DNA from: Lewinellaceae bacterium
Lineage (GTDB): Bacteria > Bacteroidota > Bacteroidia > Chitinophagales > Saprospiraceae
Length of the DNA: 64,000 bases
NCBI GenBank assembly: GCA_020636105.1
Contig: JACJYL010000001.1
Coordinates: 3,720,001-3,784,000 of the forward strand
Reading direction: 5' to 3'
Shown: one piece after another, positions 9,093 through 17,986 of the stretch
How the letters are laid out: each line of letters opens with the position of its first letter
Position numbering within the stretch: position 1 is the stretch's first letter
Position numbers and translations under genes: made by a program
Notes under the pieces: generated by a model
Databases searched by the model: none
What the model saw: the letters and a program-made list of their open reading frames with translations, nothing else
What the model was told of the DNA's origin: nothing

Positions 9093-9902
9093 CTATTGCC
9101 ATACGCCCAATATGCCGTTCTTTTCTAAATGTTTTACCTGTTCGACGATTTCCCGGTTGACTTCCGGGGCGAAGGCAGGAAGGGTTCCCCTATCGTCAAA
9201 AATATCCACGTGAAGCTCTTTGGCAAAAAGTTTGGCCAAATCGCCGAGGTTCCGGGAAAACCGATCACTTTTCCCCATCGCCATAAACAGATCGATCACG
9301 CCGGTTCTGATCATTTCATACTTGTCTGTTTTCATCAGTAATTTCCGGGTGGATTTGCCTTTGGCGGACGTTCCCGTAGTGGACATTTTTTCTTTTAACC
9401 TATCGATTGAATAACCGAGAATACTGGCGCGGTACGACCACCAGTTGGAAGCATTTCCACCATTCCTGTCCTCATAAACTTTGAGGTGTTGCTGTTCGCA
9501 GGCTTCCTGGCAGGAGACCAGTCCCAGGGTTTTGGTCAATTCAATAACGGCCACCACCTGATCATAAGTGAGCAATTCGGCATTCTCCACTTTATCCTCA
9601 ATAGAGAACAGCCACTTGGCATATTTTTGCTTGACTTTACTGCGCGAATTCAAGGTAATCAGTTTGGCCAGTTCCACTGAAAGATAATAGTCGTCCAAAA
9701 TAGGATTTTCATTAACCTTTCGGCGGGCAAAATCACGCATTTTCTCCGGCTTTCTGATGCCGTCACGAAATTCGTAAACATCATCGAGCCATTTTTTAAT
9801 ATTAATTGCAAAATGGTGATTCGCCAATTGTAACACAGCATGAAGATTGCTCGCTGTTACTACTTTTGTCCCTTTTTTACTGGTTAAAATCTCAAGATTC
9901 AT
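9093..9902 (-). CDS. AntA/AntB-type antirepressor-like protein, solitary
   Basis: 269 residues. The N-terminal 100 residues resemble phage AntA/AntB antirepressor domains: a start like SNLHAVLQLANHHFAINIKKW, a charged FR-x3-KP turn, and DYYLSVELAKLITLNSRSKV followed by a basic KQKYAKWLFSIED helix. The rest (about 110-269) is a predicted helical region with no recognised domain. Antirepressors of this type switch prophages by binding repressors, but there is no phage gene around it: both neighbours are secreted proteases. It has its own promoter (9926-9956). It may be a domesticated phage gene or a chromosomal regulator; the family call is from residue pattern only. Confidence 0.6.
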   Translation of the reverse strand: MNLEILTSKKGTKVVTASNLHAVLQLANHHFAINIKKWLDDVYEFRDGIRKPEKMRDFARRKVNENPILDDYYLSVELAKLITLNSRSKVKQKYAKWLFSIEDKVENAELLTYDQVVAVIELTKTLGLVSCQEACEQQHLKVYEDRNGGNASNWWSYRASILGYSIDRLKEKMSTTGTSAKGKSTRKLLMKTDKYEMIRTGVIDLFMAMGKSDRFSRNLGDLAKLFAKELHVDIFDDRGTLPAFAPEVNREIVEQVKHLEKNGILGVWQ

Positions 9903-9925
9903 AATGAGCTGTTATTGTTCCAATA

Positions 9926-9956
9926 CAAATATAAACATTTTTGTTTTATTTATCAA
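9926..9956 (-). promoter_or_regulatory. Bacteroidota-type promoter for the antirepressor-like gene
   Basis: On the minus strand TTG (complement of 9954-9956), a 20-base spacer and TATATTTG (complement of 9926-9933). This matches the Bacteroidota consensus of -33 TTG and -7 TAnnTTTG at the usual spacing. The start codon at 9902 would follow after a leader of about 20 bases. Confidence 0.6.
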
Positions 9957-10134
9957 GTATTTAAAACAATAAATTAAAAATAAACCCTATCGACTGGTTT
10001 TAAAGGCCTTACGCCCCGAAATCACACCATTTGTCGGATAGAATGAATAAATTTGAATCCCTTAAGGAAAAGCTTTTCCTTTATTCTTTACTTTTACCCG
10101 GCAATTGTCACCAAACAAATTAAGCTCAATCGGT

Positions 10135-13100
10135 ATGAAAAAATTAATCGCCTTATTTGGCCTTTCCCTGCTGATCATGTGTTGTTTGCCTTCAAAGGGA
10201 ATAACCCAAGCGATCGATCCTTCCAATATTGCAGAACGCTACCTCACACAAAATAAAGCCAAGTGGCAACTAACGCAGGATGATATTAAAAACCTGTACC
10301 TCAGCGATCATTATACCTCAAAACATTCCGGTATTACACATATCTATTTCACCCAGACTTATCAGGAGATCAGGGTGTATAATGCCATTGCCGGCATCCA
10401 TATTACTTCCGAAGGAAATGTGGCTTTCGCAACAAACACATTTATTCCTGATCTTGCTTCAAAGATCAATACCTCCACTCCGGAAATCAGTGCCTTCCAG
10501 GCCATACAACTGGCAGCAGCTCATACCGGAAGCGGCCGTCACCAGGTGCATTTGATTAAAACCCTTTCTTCACAAGAATATCTTTTCGATGGCGGGAGTA
10601 TTTCCAACAGCGACATAAGGGTTAAGCTAAAATTCCACCCCATTCAATCCACAGGGAAAGTCCGGCTATCCTGGCAACTCATGATCGATTCAAAAGATTC
10701 TCCCGACATGTGGAATATTCACGTAGATGCGGTAACCGGAGCAATAATTGAACAAAACGACCTTACCCTATATTGCAACTTTTCAACAGATGGAACATTA
10801 CAAGACGATGATGATTGCACGGAAGTAGCAATACCTTATTCCCCGCAGGCAAAAAACTTTAATTTTACCGAAGGAAGTTATAATGTATTTCCGCTTCCGA
10901 CAGAAAGTCCTATTCACGGGGATCGGGAATGGGTAATAGATCCGCACGATACCGCTGCCTCTCCTTTTGGATGGCATGATACTGATGGACAGGCTGGTGC
11001 GGAATATGAAATCACTAGAGGCAACAACGCCCATGCCTACCTCGACACGGAAGAAAATGATGCTTCAACAGGAGATGAACCTCAAGGGGGATCAGGCTTA
11101 ATTTTTGATTTCCCATTCGATCCGCTTTTACAACCTGAAGCCAACCAGGAAGCTGCTATTACCCAACTTTTTTATACGGTTAATTACATTCACGATTTCT
11201 CTTTCCACTACGGTTTTGATGAAGCTGCCGGTAATTTCCAGACCACGAATTATTCCGGGGAAGGGTATGGAAGTGATCCGGTCAACGCGGAAGGCCAGGA
11301 TGGTAATGGCACCAATAATTCAAATTTTTCAACTCCTGCCGACGGTGCACCGGGCAGGATGCAAATGTACCTGTGGAACTCTCCTGGCGGGCAGCTGCTC
11401 AATGTATTGGAGCCCACCAGTATTTCCGGTTTGTATAATACAGGACACGCCATTTACGGCCCGCCGCTTACCACGGAACCCATTATTGGGGAATTAGTTG
11501 AAGCTTTCGATAACAGCAACAACCCATCTCTGGGTTGTGGTACGATAATAAATGCCGATGAAGTAAATGGGAAAATTGCCCTGATCGACCGGGGCGACTG
11601 CGTATTTGAACGCAAGACACTCAATGCAGAAGCCGCGGGGGCTATAGCGGTGATCATCTGTAATTATCAACAGGGTACAACTACCATGGGAGGCAGTTTT
11701 AGTACGGAGGAGCCTACCATTCCCACCATAATAGTCGAACAATCCGCTTGCCAGGTTTTCCGTCAATTGATCGAAGAAGGCATTACTGTTTCACTCGGGG
11801 TGCAGGATGACGGCACACCCAACGTACTCGACGGGTGTTTTGATAACGGAGTGATCATTCACGAATACGGTCATGGCATTTCCAACAGGCTGACCGGAGG
11901 CCCTGCACAGGAAGCCTGCCTTTTTAACGACGAGCAAATGGGCGAAGGCTGGAGTGATTTTTTCACCCTGGTCAGTACCGTAAAACCCGGCGATTCAGGA
12001 ACCACTCCGAGAGGAATTGGCAATTATGTCAACAAAAGCGGGGTCAACGGCAGCGGTATCCGCCGCTTACCTTATTCGACCAATATGAACATCAACAACC
12101 AGACCTATGATGACATCATTGGGACCGACAAGCCGCACCCTTTGGGAGAAATCTGGACTGATGTGCTTTGGGATTTATACTGGGCGATGGTAGATGTGTA
12201 TGGTTTTGATGAAGATCAAACCACGGGATCAGGGGGTAATAACATGGCGATCCAACTGGTTATGGATGGGATGAAATATCAACCCTGTAACCCTGGTTTC
12301 ATCGATGGCCGGAATGCCATTCTCGCTGCCGATGACATCCTTTTTGACGGTGCCAATGCCTGCCTGATATGGGAAGTGTTTGCCAGAAGAGGATTAGGTT
12401 ATGATGCTGATCAAGGCTCCGTATTTGATCGAAATGACGGATTTCCAGGTTTTGAGGTGCTTCCCGAGTGTATTAAAGAATTGAAAATAGCCAAGGAGGT
12501 GACCCCAATTATCAATGCAGGAGATGAAATTACCGTTACTTTAACGGTGAGAAATCATAAAGAAGGGACCGTCAGCGGAATCATCGTCAATGATGAAATA
12601 CCCGAAGGAGCTGAATTCATAAATGGATCCGCGACGGGAGCTACAGTTGAAATTTTGGACAACATGCTTTCCTTTGCAATTGGCGATCTGCCACCAGGAG
12701 ATTCCAGAACGATTTCTTATAAACTAAGTACATCCATTACGCTTTTCTCCCAAAGCCAGTTTTTGGATGATGTTGAAGATGGGGACGGTAAATGGGTTTT
12801 TGATAACCTTACGGGAACCGCCATTTGGAATATCTCCGGTGCAGATCCCCATTCCGGCAGCTATTCATGGTTTGTGCCGGATACGGAAGAGCGTAATGAC
12901 CAGGTGCTTTATTTTTTTGACCCCTTTCCTGTTTACGGCAACCAGCCTGTATTGCGTTTTTTTCACAAATATGACACCGAACCAGGAACCGATGGCGGTT
13001 ACGTTGACATCTCTGTGGACGGAGGCGAAAGCTGGGAAAAAGTTTCCGCACAGGTGTTTAGAAACCCATACCGCGGAGGCATTGCATTTTTGACTTTTTC

Positions 13101-13659
13101 ACAAACCAACGTAGATGCCTTTTGGGGCCAGAACCTCGAGTACAAGGAATCTTACATCGACCTGTCTCCCTTCCTCGGGGAGTATATCCTGGTTCGCTTC
13201 CGCTTCGGTTCGGATGGAGAAGAAGCCGGGCAAACAGAGGACGGTACAGGTTGGTATGTCGATGATATTGAGATAACGGATATGTTCAACTACCATACCG
13301 AAGCTTGCCTTTATTCTGATGAAGGAGATGTGGTTTGCGCCTTTGCCGATGGAAGAGGCACTGTCGTAAATGCAGGCGACCCCAACCCTGTTCAGGAAAC
13401 TTTAGACAATAATCATTATGCTATTTTTCCGAATCCGGCCGGAGAAGTGGTTAACGTTGACTTTAATCTCAACAGGAATGCCTCGATGACTTTCGAAATA
13501 ATTTCGGGAGATGGCCGTGTTTTGAGCAGAGAGGCGGGAGACTTCAACCCCGGCAGCCACCATATGGCACTGAATATATCTGCATTGCCCCAGGGCATTT
13601 ACTTTATAAAAATCTGTTCTGGAAACGAGTTGTTTACTGAGAAAATTTTGGTTAAATAA
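10135..13659 (+). CDS. Secreted M36 (fungalysin-type) metalloprotease with PA insert and T9SS sorting domain
   Basis: 1174 residues from the ATG at 10135, giving a signal peptide (MKKLIALFGLSLLIMCCLPS). A TTG at 10105 is in frame but adds a poor extension. Propeptide (about 60-200) with FTP-like character, then the peptidase with zinc motif HEYGH (His576, Glu577, His580) and third ligand Glu604 in EGWSDFF. A PA (protease-associated) domain (about 440-558, with GKIALIDRGDCVFERK) sits inside the peptidase just before the zinc motif. After it come a DUF11-like domain (about 780-867), a MAM/jelly-roll-like region (about 873-1050) and a T9SS C-terminal domain (NHYAIFPNPAGEVVNVDF to LFTEKILVK). Probably digests extracellular protein for nutrition. 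Confidence 0.94.
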   Translation: MKKLIALFGLSLLIMCCLPSKGITQAIDPSNIAERYLTQNKAKWQLTQDDIKNLYLSDHYTSKHSGITHIYFTQTYQEIRVYNAIAGIHITSEGNVAFATNTFIPDLASKINTSTPEISAFQAIQLAAAHTGSGRHQVHLIKTLSSQEYLFDGGSISNSDIRVKLKFHPIQSTGKVRLSWQLMIDSKDSPDMWNIHVDAVTGAIIEQNDLTLYCNFSTDGTLQDDDDCTEVAIPYSPQAKNFNFTEGSYNVFPLPTESPIHGDREWVIDPHDTAASPFGWHDTDGQAGAEYEITRGNNAHAYLDTEENDASTGDEPQGGSGLIFDFPFDPLLQPEANQEAAITQLFYTVNYIHDFSFHYGFDEAAGNFQTTNYSGEGYGSDPVNAEGQDGNGTNNSNFSTPADGAPGRMQMYLWNSPGGQLLNVLEPTSISGLYNTGHAIYGPPLTTEPIIGELVEAFDNSNNPSLGCGTIINADEVNGKIALIDRGDCVFERKTLNAEAAGAIAVIICNYQQGTTTMGGSFSTEEPTIPTIIVEQSACQVFRQLIEEGITVSLGVQDDGTPNVLDGCFDNGVIIHEYGHGISNRLTGGPAQEACLFNDEQMGEGWSDFFTLVSTVKPGDSGTTPRGIGNYVNKSGVNGSGIRRLPYSTNMNINNQTYDDIIGTDKPHPLGEIWTDVLWDLYWAMVDVYGFDEDQTTGSGGNNMAIQLVMDGMKYQPCNPGFIDGRNAILAADDILFDGANACLIWEVFARRGLGYDADQGSVFDRNDGFPGFEVLPECIKELKIAKEVTPIINAGDEITVTLTVRNHKEGTVSGIIVNDEIPEGAEFINGSATGATVEILDNMLSFAIGDLPPGDSRTISYKLSTSITLFSQSQFLDDVEDGDGKWVFDNLTGTAIWNISGADPHSGSYSWFVPDTEERNDQVLYFFDPFPVYGNQPVLRFFHKYDTEPGTDGGYVDISVDGGESWEKVSAQVFRNPYRGGIAFLTFSQTNVDAFWGQNLEYKESYIDLSPFLGEYILVRFRFGSDGEEAGQTEDGTGWYVDDIEITDMFNYHTEACLYSDEGDVVCAFADGRGTVVNAGDPNPVQETLDNNHYAIFPNPAGEVVNVDFNLNRNASMTFEIISGDGRVLSREAGDFNPGSHHMALNISALPQGIYFIKICSGNELFTEKILVK

Positions 13660-13981
13660 CACATTTGTTATGGTACTTTTTTTTAAAAAAATCAATTTTT
13701 TTTAAGTCAAAATTTATGAAAAAGATTTGGAGCAAGGGCTCCAAATCTTTTTTTTGAGATTTTATCCCTTTTTTTACAAATTTCTGATCTTTTTTGAATC
13801 CCAAACCCCTCCTTTTACGTATAAACAACCGTACTTCAAAGAAAGCAACAATGTCACACTATTTACACTACCCCTAATGCAGCAGATCTAGGATAGCGGG
13901 ATCATAAAATTTAAAACCCTTATGATCTTCCTTATCCGAATCTACTGAAAACATACTACAGAACAAACTAAACCTTCAGAA
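13660..13981. other. Intergenic region between M36 protease and PAS kinase
   Basis: 322 bases without a gene. Holds the terminator at 13720-13756 and then AT-rich sequence. I see no clear promoter of the TAnnTTTG type and no small reading frame that I would defend. Confidence 0.6.
13720..13756 (+). terminator. Intrinsic terminator after the M36 protease
   Basis: A 13-bp perfect stem (AAAGATTTGGAGC and complement, loop of four) followed by a run of Ts, about 60 bases after the stop codon. Confidence 0.88.
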
Positions 13982-15277
13982 ATGCAACATGAGGAAACCT
14001 CTGACATCGCAAAAAAAGATTGGATGTCCCGTCAATTAGCACAACAAATTTTCTTTAAAGAAACAGGAAAAACCTATTTTAGAGCTGAAAAGCAAACCCT
14101 TGAAAAGGTTAAAGTTGGATCTACAGAAGAAAATTTAAGCTTGCCGGAACAAAAATTAAAAAAGAGCGAGGCACTTCAAAGTGCAATTCTCCAGGCATTG
14201 CCGGGAGCTAAATTCCTGATCAGCAACGAGGGTGAATTCCTCCATTGTTATCCCAGCAAGGAAATTGAAAATTTCATTTCCGGATCCGGGTCGTTAAAAG
14301 GTAAAAAACTGACCAAAGTATTTCCAACCTATATCACCCAGGCCATTCTTTCCAACATAAAAAAATCAATTGAATCGGGCGCTGTACAAACATTTGAATT
14401 TTTGATGCCCAAAAACGGCATCATGTTTCATTATGAGGCAAGAATTAACCTTGTATCTCCAACTGAAGTCATCGCCATTTTCAACGACATCTCGGAAATA
14501 AAACATGCCCAGGAGGCACTGAAAGAACATTTGAATGAACTCGATGAAAAAAACAGACAATTAAAAAAATACATTGACTCCAATCTCCAACTGGAAAATT
14601 TTGCCTACATCGCGTCACACGATCTCCGGGAACCACTTAGAACCATCAGAAATTTTGCAGAACTCCTCAAAAACAGATATGCCCAGCAACTCGATGAATC
14701 TGCTATCAATCATATTAACCTGATCGTAAGCGGTGCATCGCAAATGAACAACCTTGTCGAAGACCTGCTGACCTATTCCAGGGTAAATACAGAAAACCAT
14801 AGTATTGAACCAATAAAAACCAAAGACTTGCTGAAAGAAGTTCTTGTAGGTCTTGAGGGTTATATCAAGGAAACAGGAGCCATGGTAAAAGTCAAAGAAC
14901 TCCCGAAAATGATCTTCGCCAACCCGACCAAAATGAAGCAGTTGTTTTTGAACCTCATTACCAACGCCATAAAATTCAGAAAACCGGAAGTCCCTTCACA
15001 GGTAATCCTATCCATGAAAGATTTCGGCGACTACTGGAAAATAAGTGTCGCAGATAACGGCATTGGCATCCGTAAAGAGTTTCAGAAACAAATTTTCATG
15101 TTGTTCAAAAAATTGCACAGCAACGGCGAACACCCAGGAACCGGTTTGGGCCTGGCCATTTGTCAAAAGATTATTGAACAACACCAGGGAAACATCTGGG
15201 TGGAATCAGATGAGGGGCAAGGAGCTGTTTTCTGCTGCACCCTCAAAAAAGATCTGAAAAACGAGGAGGAAGCCTAA
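13982..15277 (+). CDS. Cytoplasmic PAS-domain sensor histidine kinase
   Basis: 431 residues, no membrane helix or signal peptide. A PAS-like region (about 70-176) is followed by a coiled coil and the HisKA domain with phospho-acceptor His213 in SHDLREPLR. The HATPase_c domain shows the N box (NLITNAIKF), G1 (DNGIGI) and G2 (GTGLGLAICQKI). This SHDLREPLR class is the phytochrome-like kinase group common in Bacteroidota. No response regulator is adjacent, so the partner is unknown. Its stop codon lies inside the left terminal repeat of the MITE-like element at 15277-15558. Confidence 0.92.
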   Translation: MQHEETSDIAKKDWMSRQLAQQIFFKETGKTYFRAEKQTLEKVKVGSTEENLSLPEQKLKKSEALQSAILQALPGAKFLISNEGEFLHCYPSKEIENFISGSGSLKGKKLTKVFPTYITQAILSNIKKSIESGAVQTFEFLMPKNGIMFHYEARINLVSPTEVIAIFNDISEIKHAQEALKEHLNELDEKNRQLKKYIDSNLQLENFAYIASHDLREPLRTIRNFAELLKNRYAQQLDESAINHINLIVSGASQMNNLVEDLLTYSRVNTENHSIEPIKTKDLLKEVLVGLEGYIKETGAMVKVKELPKMIFANPTKMKQLFLNLITNAIKFRKPEVPSQVILSMKDFGDYWKISVADNGIGIRKEFQKQIFMLFKKLHSNGEHPGTGLGLAICQKIIEQHQGNIWVESDEGQGAVFCCTLKKDLKNEEEA

Positions 15278-15558
15278 ACAAACATGTGTCATCCCGAATT
15301 TTCAAAAACTGTCTGAAATAGAAATTTTTTGATTATTTGAAGTATTTTTTAAATGTAAAACCTGCCTGCAGACGCAGGAAGGCAGGTGTAAAAGTGAGTG
15401 GGCAAAACGTGTGGGTTTTGGAGAAAAAGTCAATTTTTGTCTCAAAACACCTAACCCATGACCCAAACACTTCTAAATTTTGCGGTTTATTTCTTTTGTA
15501 AAAGAAAAATCCCGAATTTAATCTGATTAGATGAAATTCGGGATGTCTCATGTTTGTT
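15277..15558. repeat. MITE-like repeat, copy 1 (intact)
   Basis: About 282 bases with imperfect terminal inverted repeats: left AACAAACATGTGTCATCCCG, right the complement of a closely similar sequence ending CTCATGTTTGTT. The body matches copy 2 (24814-26431) nearly base for base, including the run around AAAACTGTCTGAAATAG and the right-end hairpin (ATCCCGAATTT paired with AAATTCGGGAT around AATCTGATTAG). An inner palindrome at 15360-15387 (ACCTGCCT/AGGCAGGT) looks like a separate nested unit. No coding capacity. The left terminus includes the stop codon of the PAS kinase gene. Confidence 0.85.
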
Positions 15559-15583
15559 ATTTTTATAACCCTTCCTGGCAAAA

Positions 15584-16195
15584 TTATCCGGCTTCTGCCA
15601 CAACTTCTTTTACCTCAGGAATCATTCTTTGCAACATTCCCTCAATACCCGCTTTCAACGTCATGGTCGAGGAAGGACATCCACTGCAGGAGCCTTGCAT
15701 CAAAACAGTAACTCTTCCCTGGTCATAACCTTTAAATGCGATATTACCGCCATCCATCTCCACGGCAGGTTTTACATAAGTCTCGATAAGATCCTTTATT
15801 TTGGTGACGATCTCCGCATCACGTCCGGTGTAGTTATCGCCTTCACGCTCTGCAGCCATTTTCAACTGGGCATCGGCAAACCCTTCATTGATAATCGCTC
15901 CGTTATTGTTCAGGTAATTCTTAATAAATTCCTTGGCCACCAGCATGATATCTTCCCAGGAATAGTTAATCTCCTTGGTGATGGTGACATAATTATTACT
16001 GATATAAACGCCTTTGACATAAGGTTGGTCAAACAAAGATTTTGCCAATGGAGACCACTCTTCAGCCAATTCAACTGTATTAAAATCAGCCGTTCCGTTA
16101 TGCAACATGCGGTTGGTTACAAACTTAAGTGTCTCCGGATTGGGTGTTTGCTCCGAATACAACATCAATGGGCGATTTTCTCCTTTATTTTCCAT
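15584..16195 (-). CDS. Nfu/NifU-type iron-sulfur cluster scaffold protein
   Basis: 203 residues. The N-terminal Nfu_N domain (about 10-100, with SEQTPNPETLKFV and FDQPYVKGVYISNNYVTI) is followed by the NifU C-terminal domain (about 127-203), which has the cluster-binding CxxC (Cys170, Cys173) in QGSCSGCPSS. This two-domain arrangement is like mitochondrial NFU1 and carries [4Fe-4S] clusters to apoproteins. Monocistronic; the start is the ATG at 16195, downstream of a -7-like element at 16224-16231. Confidence 0.93.
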   Translation of the reverse strand: MENKGENRPLMLYSEQTPNPETLKFVTNRMLHNGTADFNTVELAEEWSPLAKSLFDQPYVKGVYISNNYVTITKEINYSWEDIMLVAKEFIKNYLNNNGAIINEGFADAQLKMAAEREGDNYTGRDAEIVTKIKDLIETYVKPAVEMDGGNIAFKGYDQGRVTVLMQGSCSGCPSSTMTLKAGIEGMLQRMIPEVKEVVAEAG

Positions 16196-16223
16196 GATTT
16201 TTTCCTTATTTAGATTGATTCTA

Positions 16224-16231
16224 CAAAGATA
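16224..16231 (-). promoter_or_regulatory. Possible -7 promoter element of the Nfu gene
   Basis: On the minus strand TATCTTTG, matching TAnnTTTG, about 29 bases upstream of the start codon. No good -33 TTG is seen at 19-21 bases. Confidence 0.4.
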
Positions 16232-16263
16232 ACGCTATTTCTTTTGCGAAGTTTAAAAAGATC

Positions 16264-16326
16264 AAAAAAAGTTGCGGGTTACTGTTCAAGAGCTAGAAAA
16301 CCCCATGAACAGTAACCCGCAACTTT
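16264..16326 (-). terminator. Intrinsic terminator of the serpin operon
   Basis: Perfect 21-bp inverted repeat (arms 16268-16288 and 16306-16326) with a 17-base loop. On the minus strand it is followed by seven Ts, as expected for the end of the operon formed by 16751-17986 and 16349-16732. The arms carry GTTGCGGGT/ACCCGCAAC, also found in the palindrome at 38365-38416. Confidence 0.88.
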
Positions 16327-16348
16327 GAATTCTCAACTAAACTTTGTA

Positions 16349-16732
16349 TCAATCAATAATTTCCACCACAAGAGTCGTCTCATCCACTGAAATTATTTTC
16401 CAGGTCAATTCAAGAGTACCGCCCCAATAAGTAGAGTTGATTTTTATGATGTCTTCTTCCTGCTCTTCCCAGGTTCCGGTAAAATCGCCATAACTGATGG
16501 GCGGGGTTCCGCACCATCCTTCATTTTTTCTTTCAAGAAGGGAACCATCCTCAAAAAAGGCAATCCCATACCCCTCCACAAAACCGTCAGCACGATCATA
16601 GGTGACCAACCCGCTATTGTCCCATTGAGGATTGATCCAATAACCCGCTAAATCCTGATCAGGAGTCAATTGATTTTTTTCACAGCCGAAGGCCGTAATA
16701 AGCAGCACAAACGATAACAAATAAATTTTCAT
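16349..16732 (-). CDS. Small lipoprotein of unknown function
   Basis: 127 residues with a lipoprotein signal (MKIYLLSFVLLITAFGC, Cys17). The mature part is short and beta-rich, with an L-x-GYW start, paired Trp residues and TGTWEEQEEDIIKIN, suggestive of a lipocalin-like small beta-barrel (as in META/lipocalin-like lipoproteins), but I do not recognise a named family. It starts 18 bases after the serpin stop, so the two are almost certainly one operon and may act together at the cell surface. Confidence 0.75.
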   Translation of the reverse strand: MKIYLLSFVLLITAFGCEKNQLTPDQDLAGYWINPQWDNSGLVTYDRADGFVEGYGIAFFEDGSLLERKNEGWCGTPPISYGDFTGTWEEQEEDIIKINSTYWGGTLELTWKIISVDETTLVVEIID

Positions 16733-16750
16733 AGCTTTTGTTTTAGATGA

Positions 16751-17986
16751 TTAAGAAGGATCCTGAATTTGCCCCATAAATAAAACACTGTTGGTTACAT
16801 TATCCCTGATAAAAAGGAGAAACGGGCGGTCCAGGATCATGTATGGTTTTGATGGCTCCGTTGATGTCGTTTCAATGCCAATGACCGTTACAGCAGCAGC
16901 TTCCGTTCCCTGCTCGTCGATCTCAAGGAAAGATTTATGCAAGACTTTGCTCACCACCAGCCCGCCCGGACCCAGTTTGGATAAATCAGCCCTTTCGGTA
17001 AACAAATCCTCCATGCCCAGGGCATACAGTATATCCTTGAGTTCATTTTTGTAGTCAAGTTTAAACTTCGGCATTTTGTATATCATCTCCTGGGAAGCGA
17101 AAGCACTTATCCAGCTATCCCAGTTTTCCTGATTGAGCAGAGGAACGATTCCGCCGATGCCAATATCGTTTTTCGGGAGCATTAAAGTCATGGAAAAAGT
17201 GCCATCACCATAAGGAAGATCCACGGCCTGGAAAAGGTCATTTTCAAAATACGAAAGAGCTGTTGTTCCTTCCCAACCCATCATATCCACAGGAACAGGA
17301 TCACCCGCCGGGCGGTAAAAGTTTGTTTCGTAAGTTTGTTCTTCATCAAAGGTGTACTGCCAGTCTCCCTTAAAGTATATGGCATTGATCAGGTACATGA
17401 TGGCGGCATCGGGAATTTCACTGAGTACCGTCGGGATTTTTCCATGTGTGTTATCGCTTACCCAGGTGTTGATCAGGTCAACGGTTGCCGGATTCCTGAA
17501 ATCCGCATCCACAACTTCGCTATTGAAATAAGTGGCATTCACCTCCAAAAATTCCGGATAAACCGGATAGTCCTGGTGGTACCAGATGGAATTGGCCAGG
17601 TCTAGCTGGACGGAAGGATCCAGATCGGGTAAGGTGGTCAATAAATATTTATAAGCCTCATTGACTGCCTGTATATCAAGCCCCTGTGTTTGCAATACTT
17701 CCTGCATCTGGGTTTTGGTATTTCCGTCCGCCCCGTTCTGTGTCATGGTCAACGCCGTGCTGATACTCAAAGGAGAGATAAAAATATTTTCATCCGGGTT
17801 TTCATCGTGCAAAGCCTTGAAAATGTTGAAGCCGAACATGTTATTGGCATCCACCAAAACACAACCATCACTGTTTTCGCAATCAAAAGTGATTAAATTC
17901 GTATCATCACCAGGAGTGACATTTTCAGGGGTGCACTCGGAAAAAAGAAGAAACCCTAAAATCAAAAAGAACAAATAATTTTTCAT
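16751..17986 (-). CDS. Serpin-family protease inhibitor, probable lipoprotein
   Basis: 411 residues. After a signal peptide with a Cys at position 19 (FLLFSEC; Glu at -1 is unusual for a lipobox) the whole serpin fold is present: NMFGFNIFKALHDENPDENIFISPLSISTALTM, the NAIYFKGDW strand, and the C-terminal RPFLLFIRDN-x-VLFMGQI. The hinge of the reactive-centre loop is small-residue rich (EQGTEAAAVT), which indicates an inhibitory serpin that traps proteases by loop insertion. A likely role is protecting the cell from its own secreted or from foreign proteases; the window encodes two such secreted proteases. First gene of an operon with the 127-aa lipoprotein. Confidence 0.93.
   Translation of the reverse strand: MKNYLFFLILGFLLFSECTPENVTPGDDTNLITFDCENSDGCVLVDANNMFGFNIFKALHDENPDENIFISPLSISTALTMTQNGADGNTKTQMQEVLQTQGLDIQAVNEAYKYLLTTLPDLDPSVQLDLANSIWYHQDYPVYPEFLEVNATYFNSEVVDADFRNPATVDLINTWVSDNTHGKIPTVLSEIPDAAIMYLINAIYFKGDWQYTFDEEQTYETNFYRPAGDPVPVDMMGWEGTTALSYFENDLFQAVDLPYGDGTFSMTLMLPKNDIGIGGIVPLLNQENWDSWISAFASQEMIYKMPKFKLDYKNELKDILYALGMEDLFTERADLSKLGPGGLVVSKVLHKSFLEIDEQGTEAAAVTVIGIETTSTEPSKPYMILDRPFLLFIRDNVTNSVLFMGQIQDPS

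Noticed and set aside
15629..16213. 194-codon open frame on the plus strand over the Nfu gene
   Set aside because: Antisense shadow of the well-supported Nfu-type gene; no family features, unusual residue composition.
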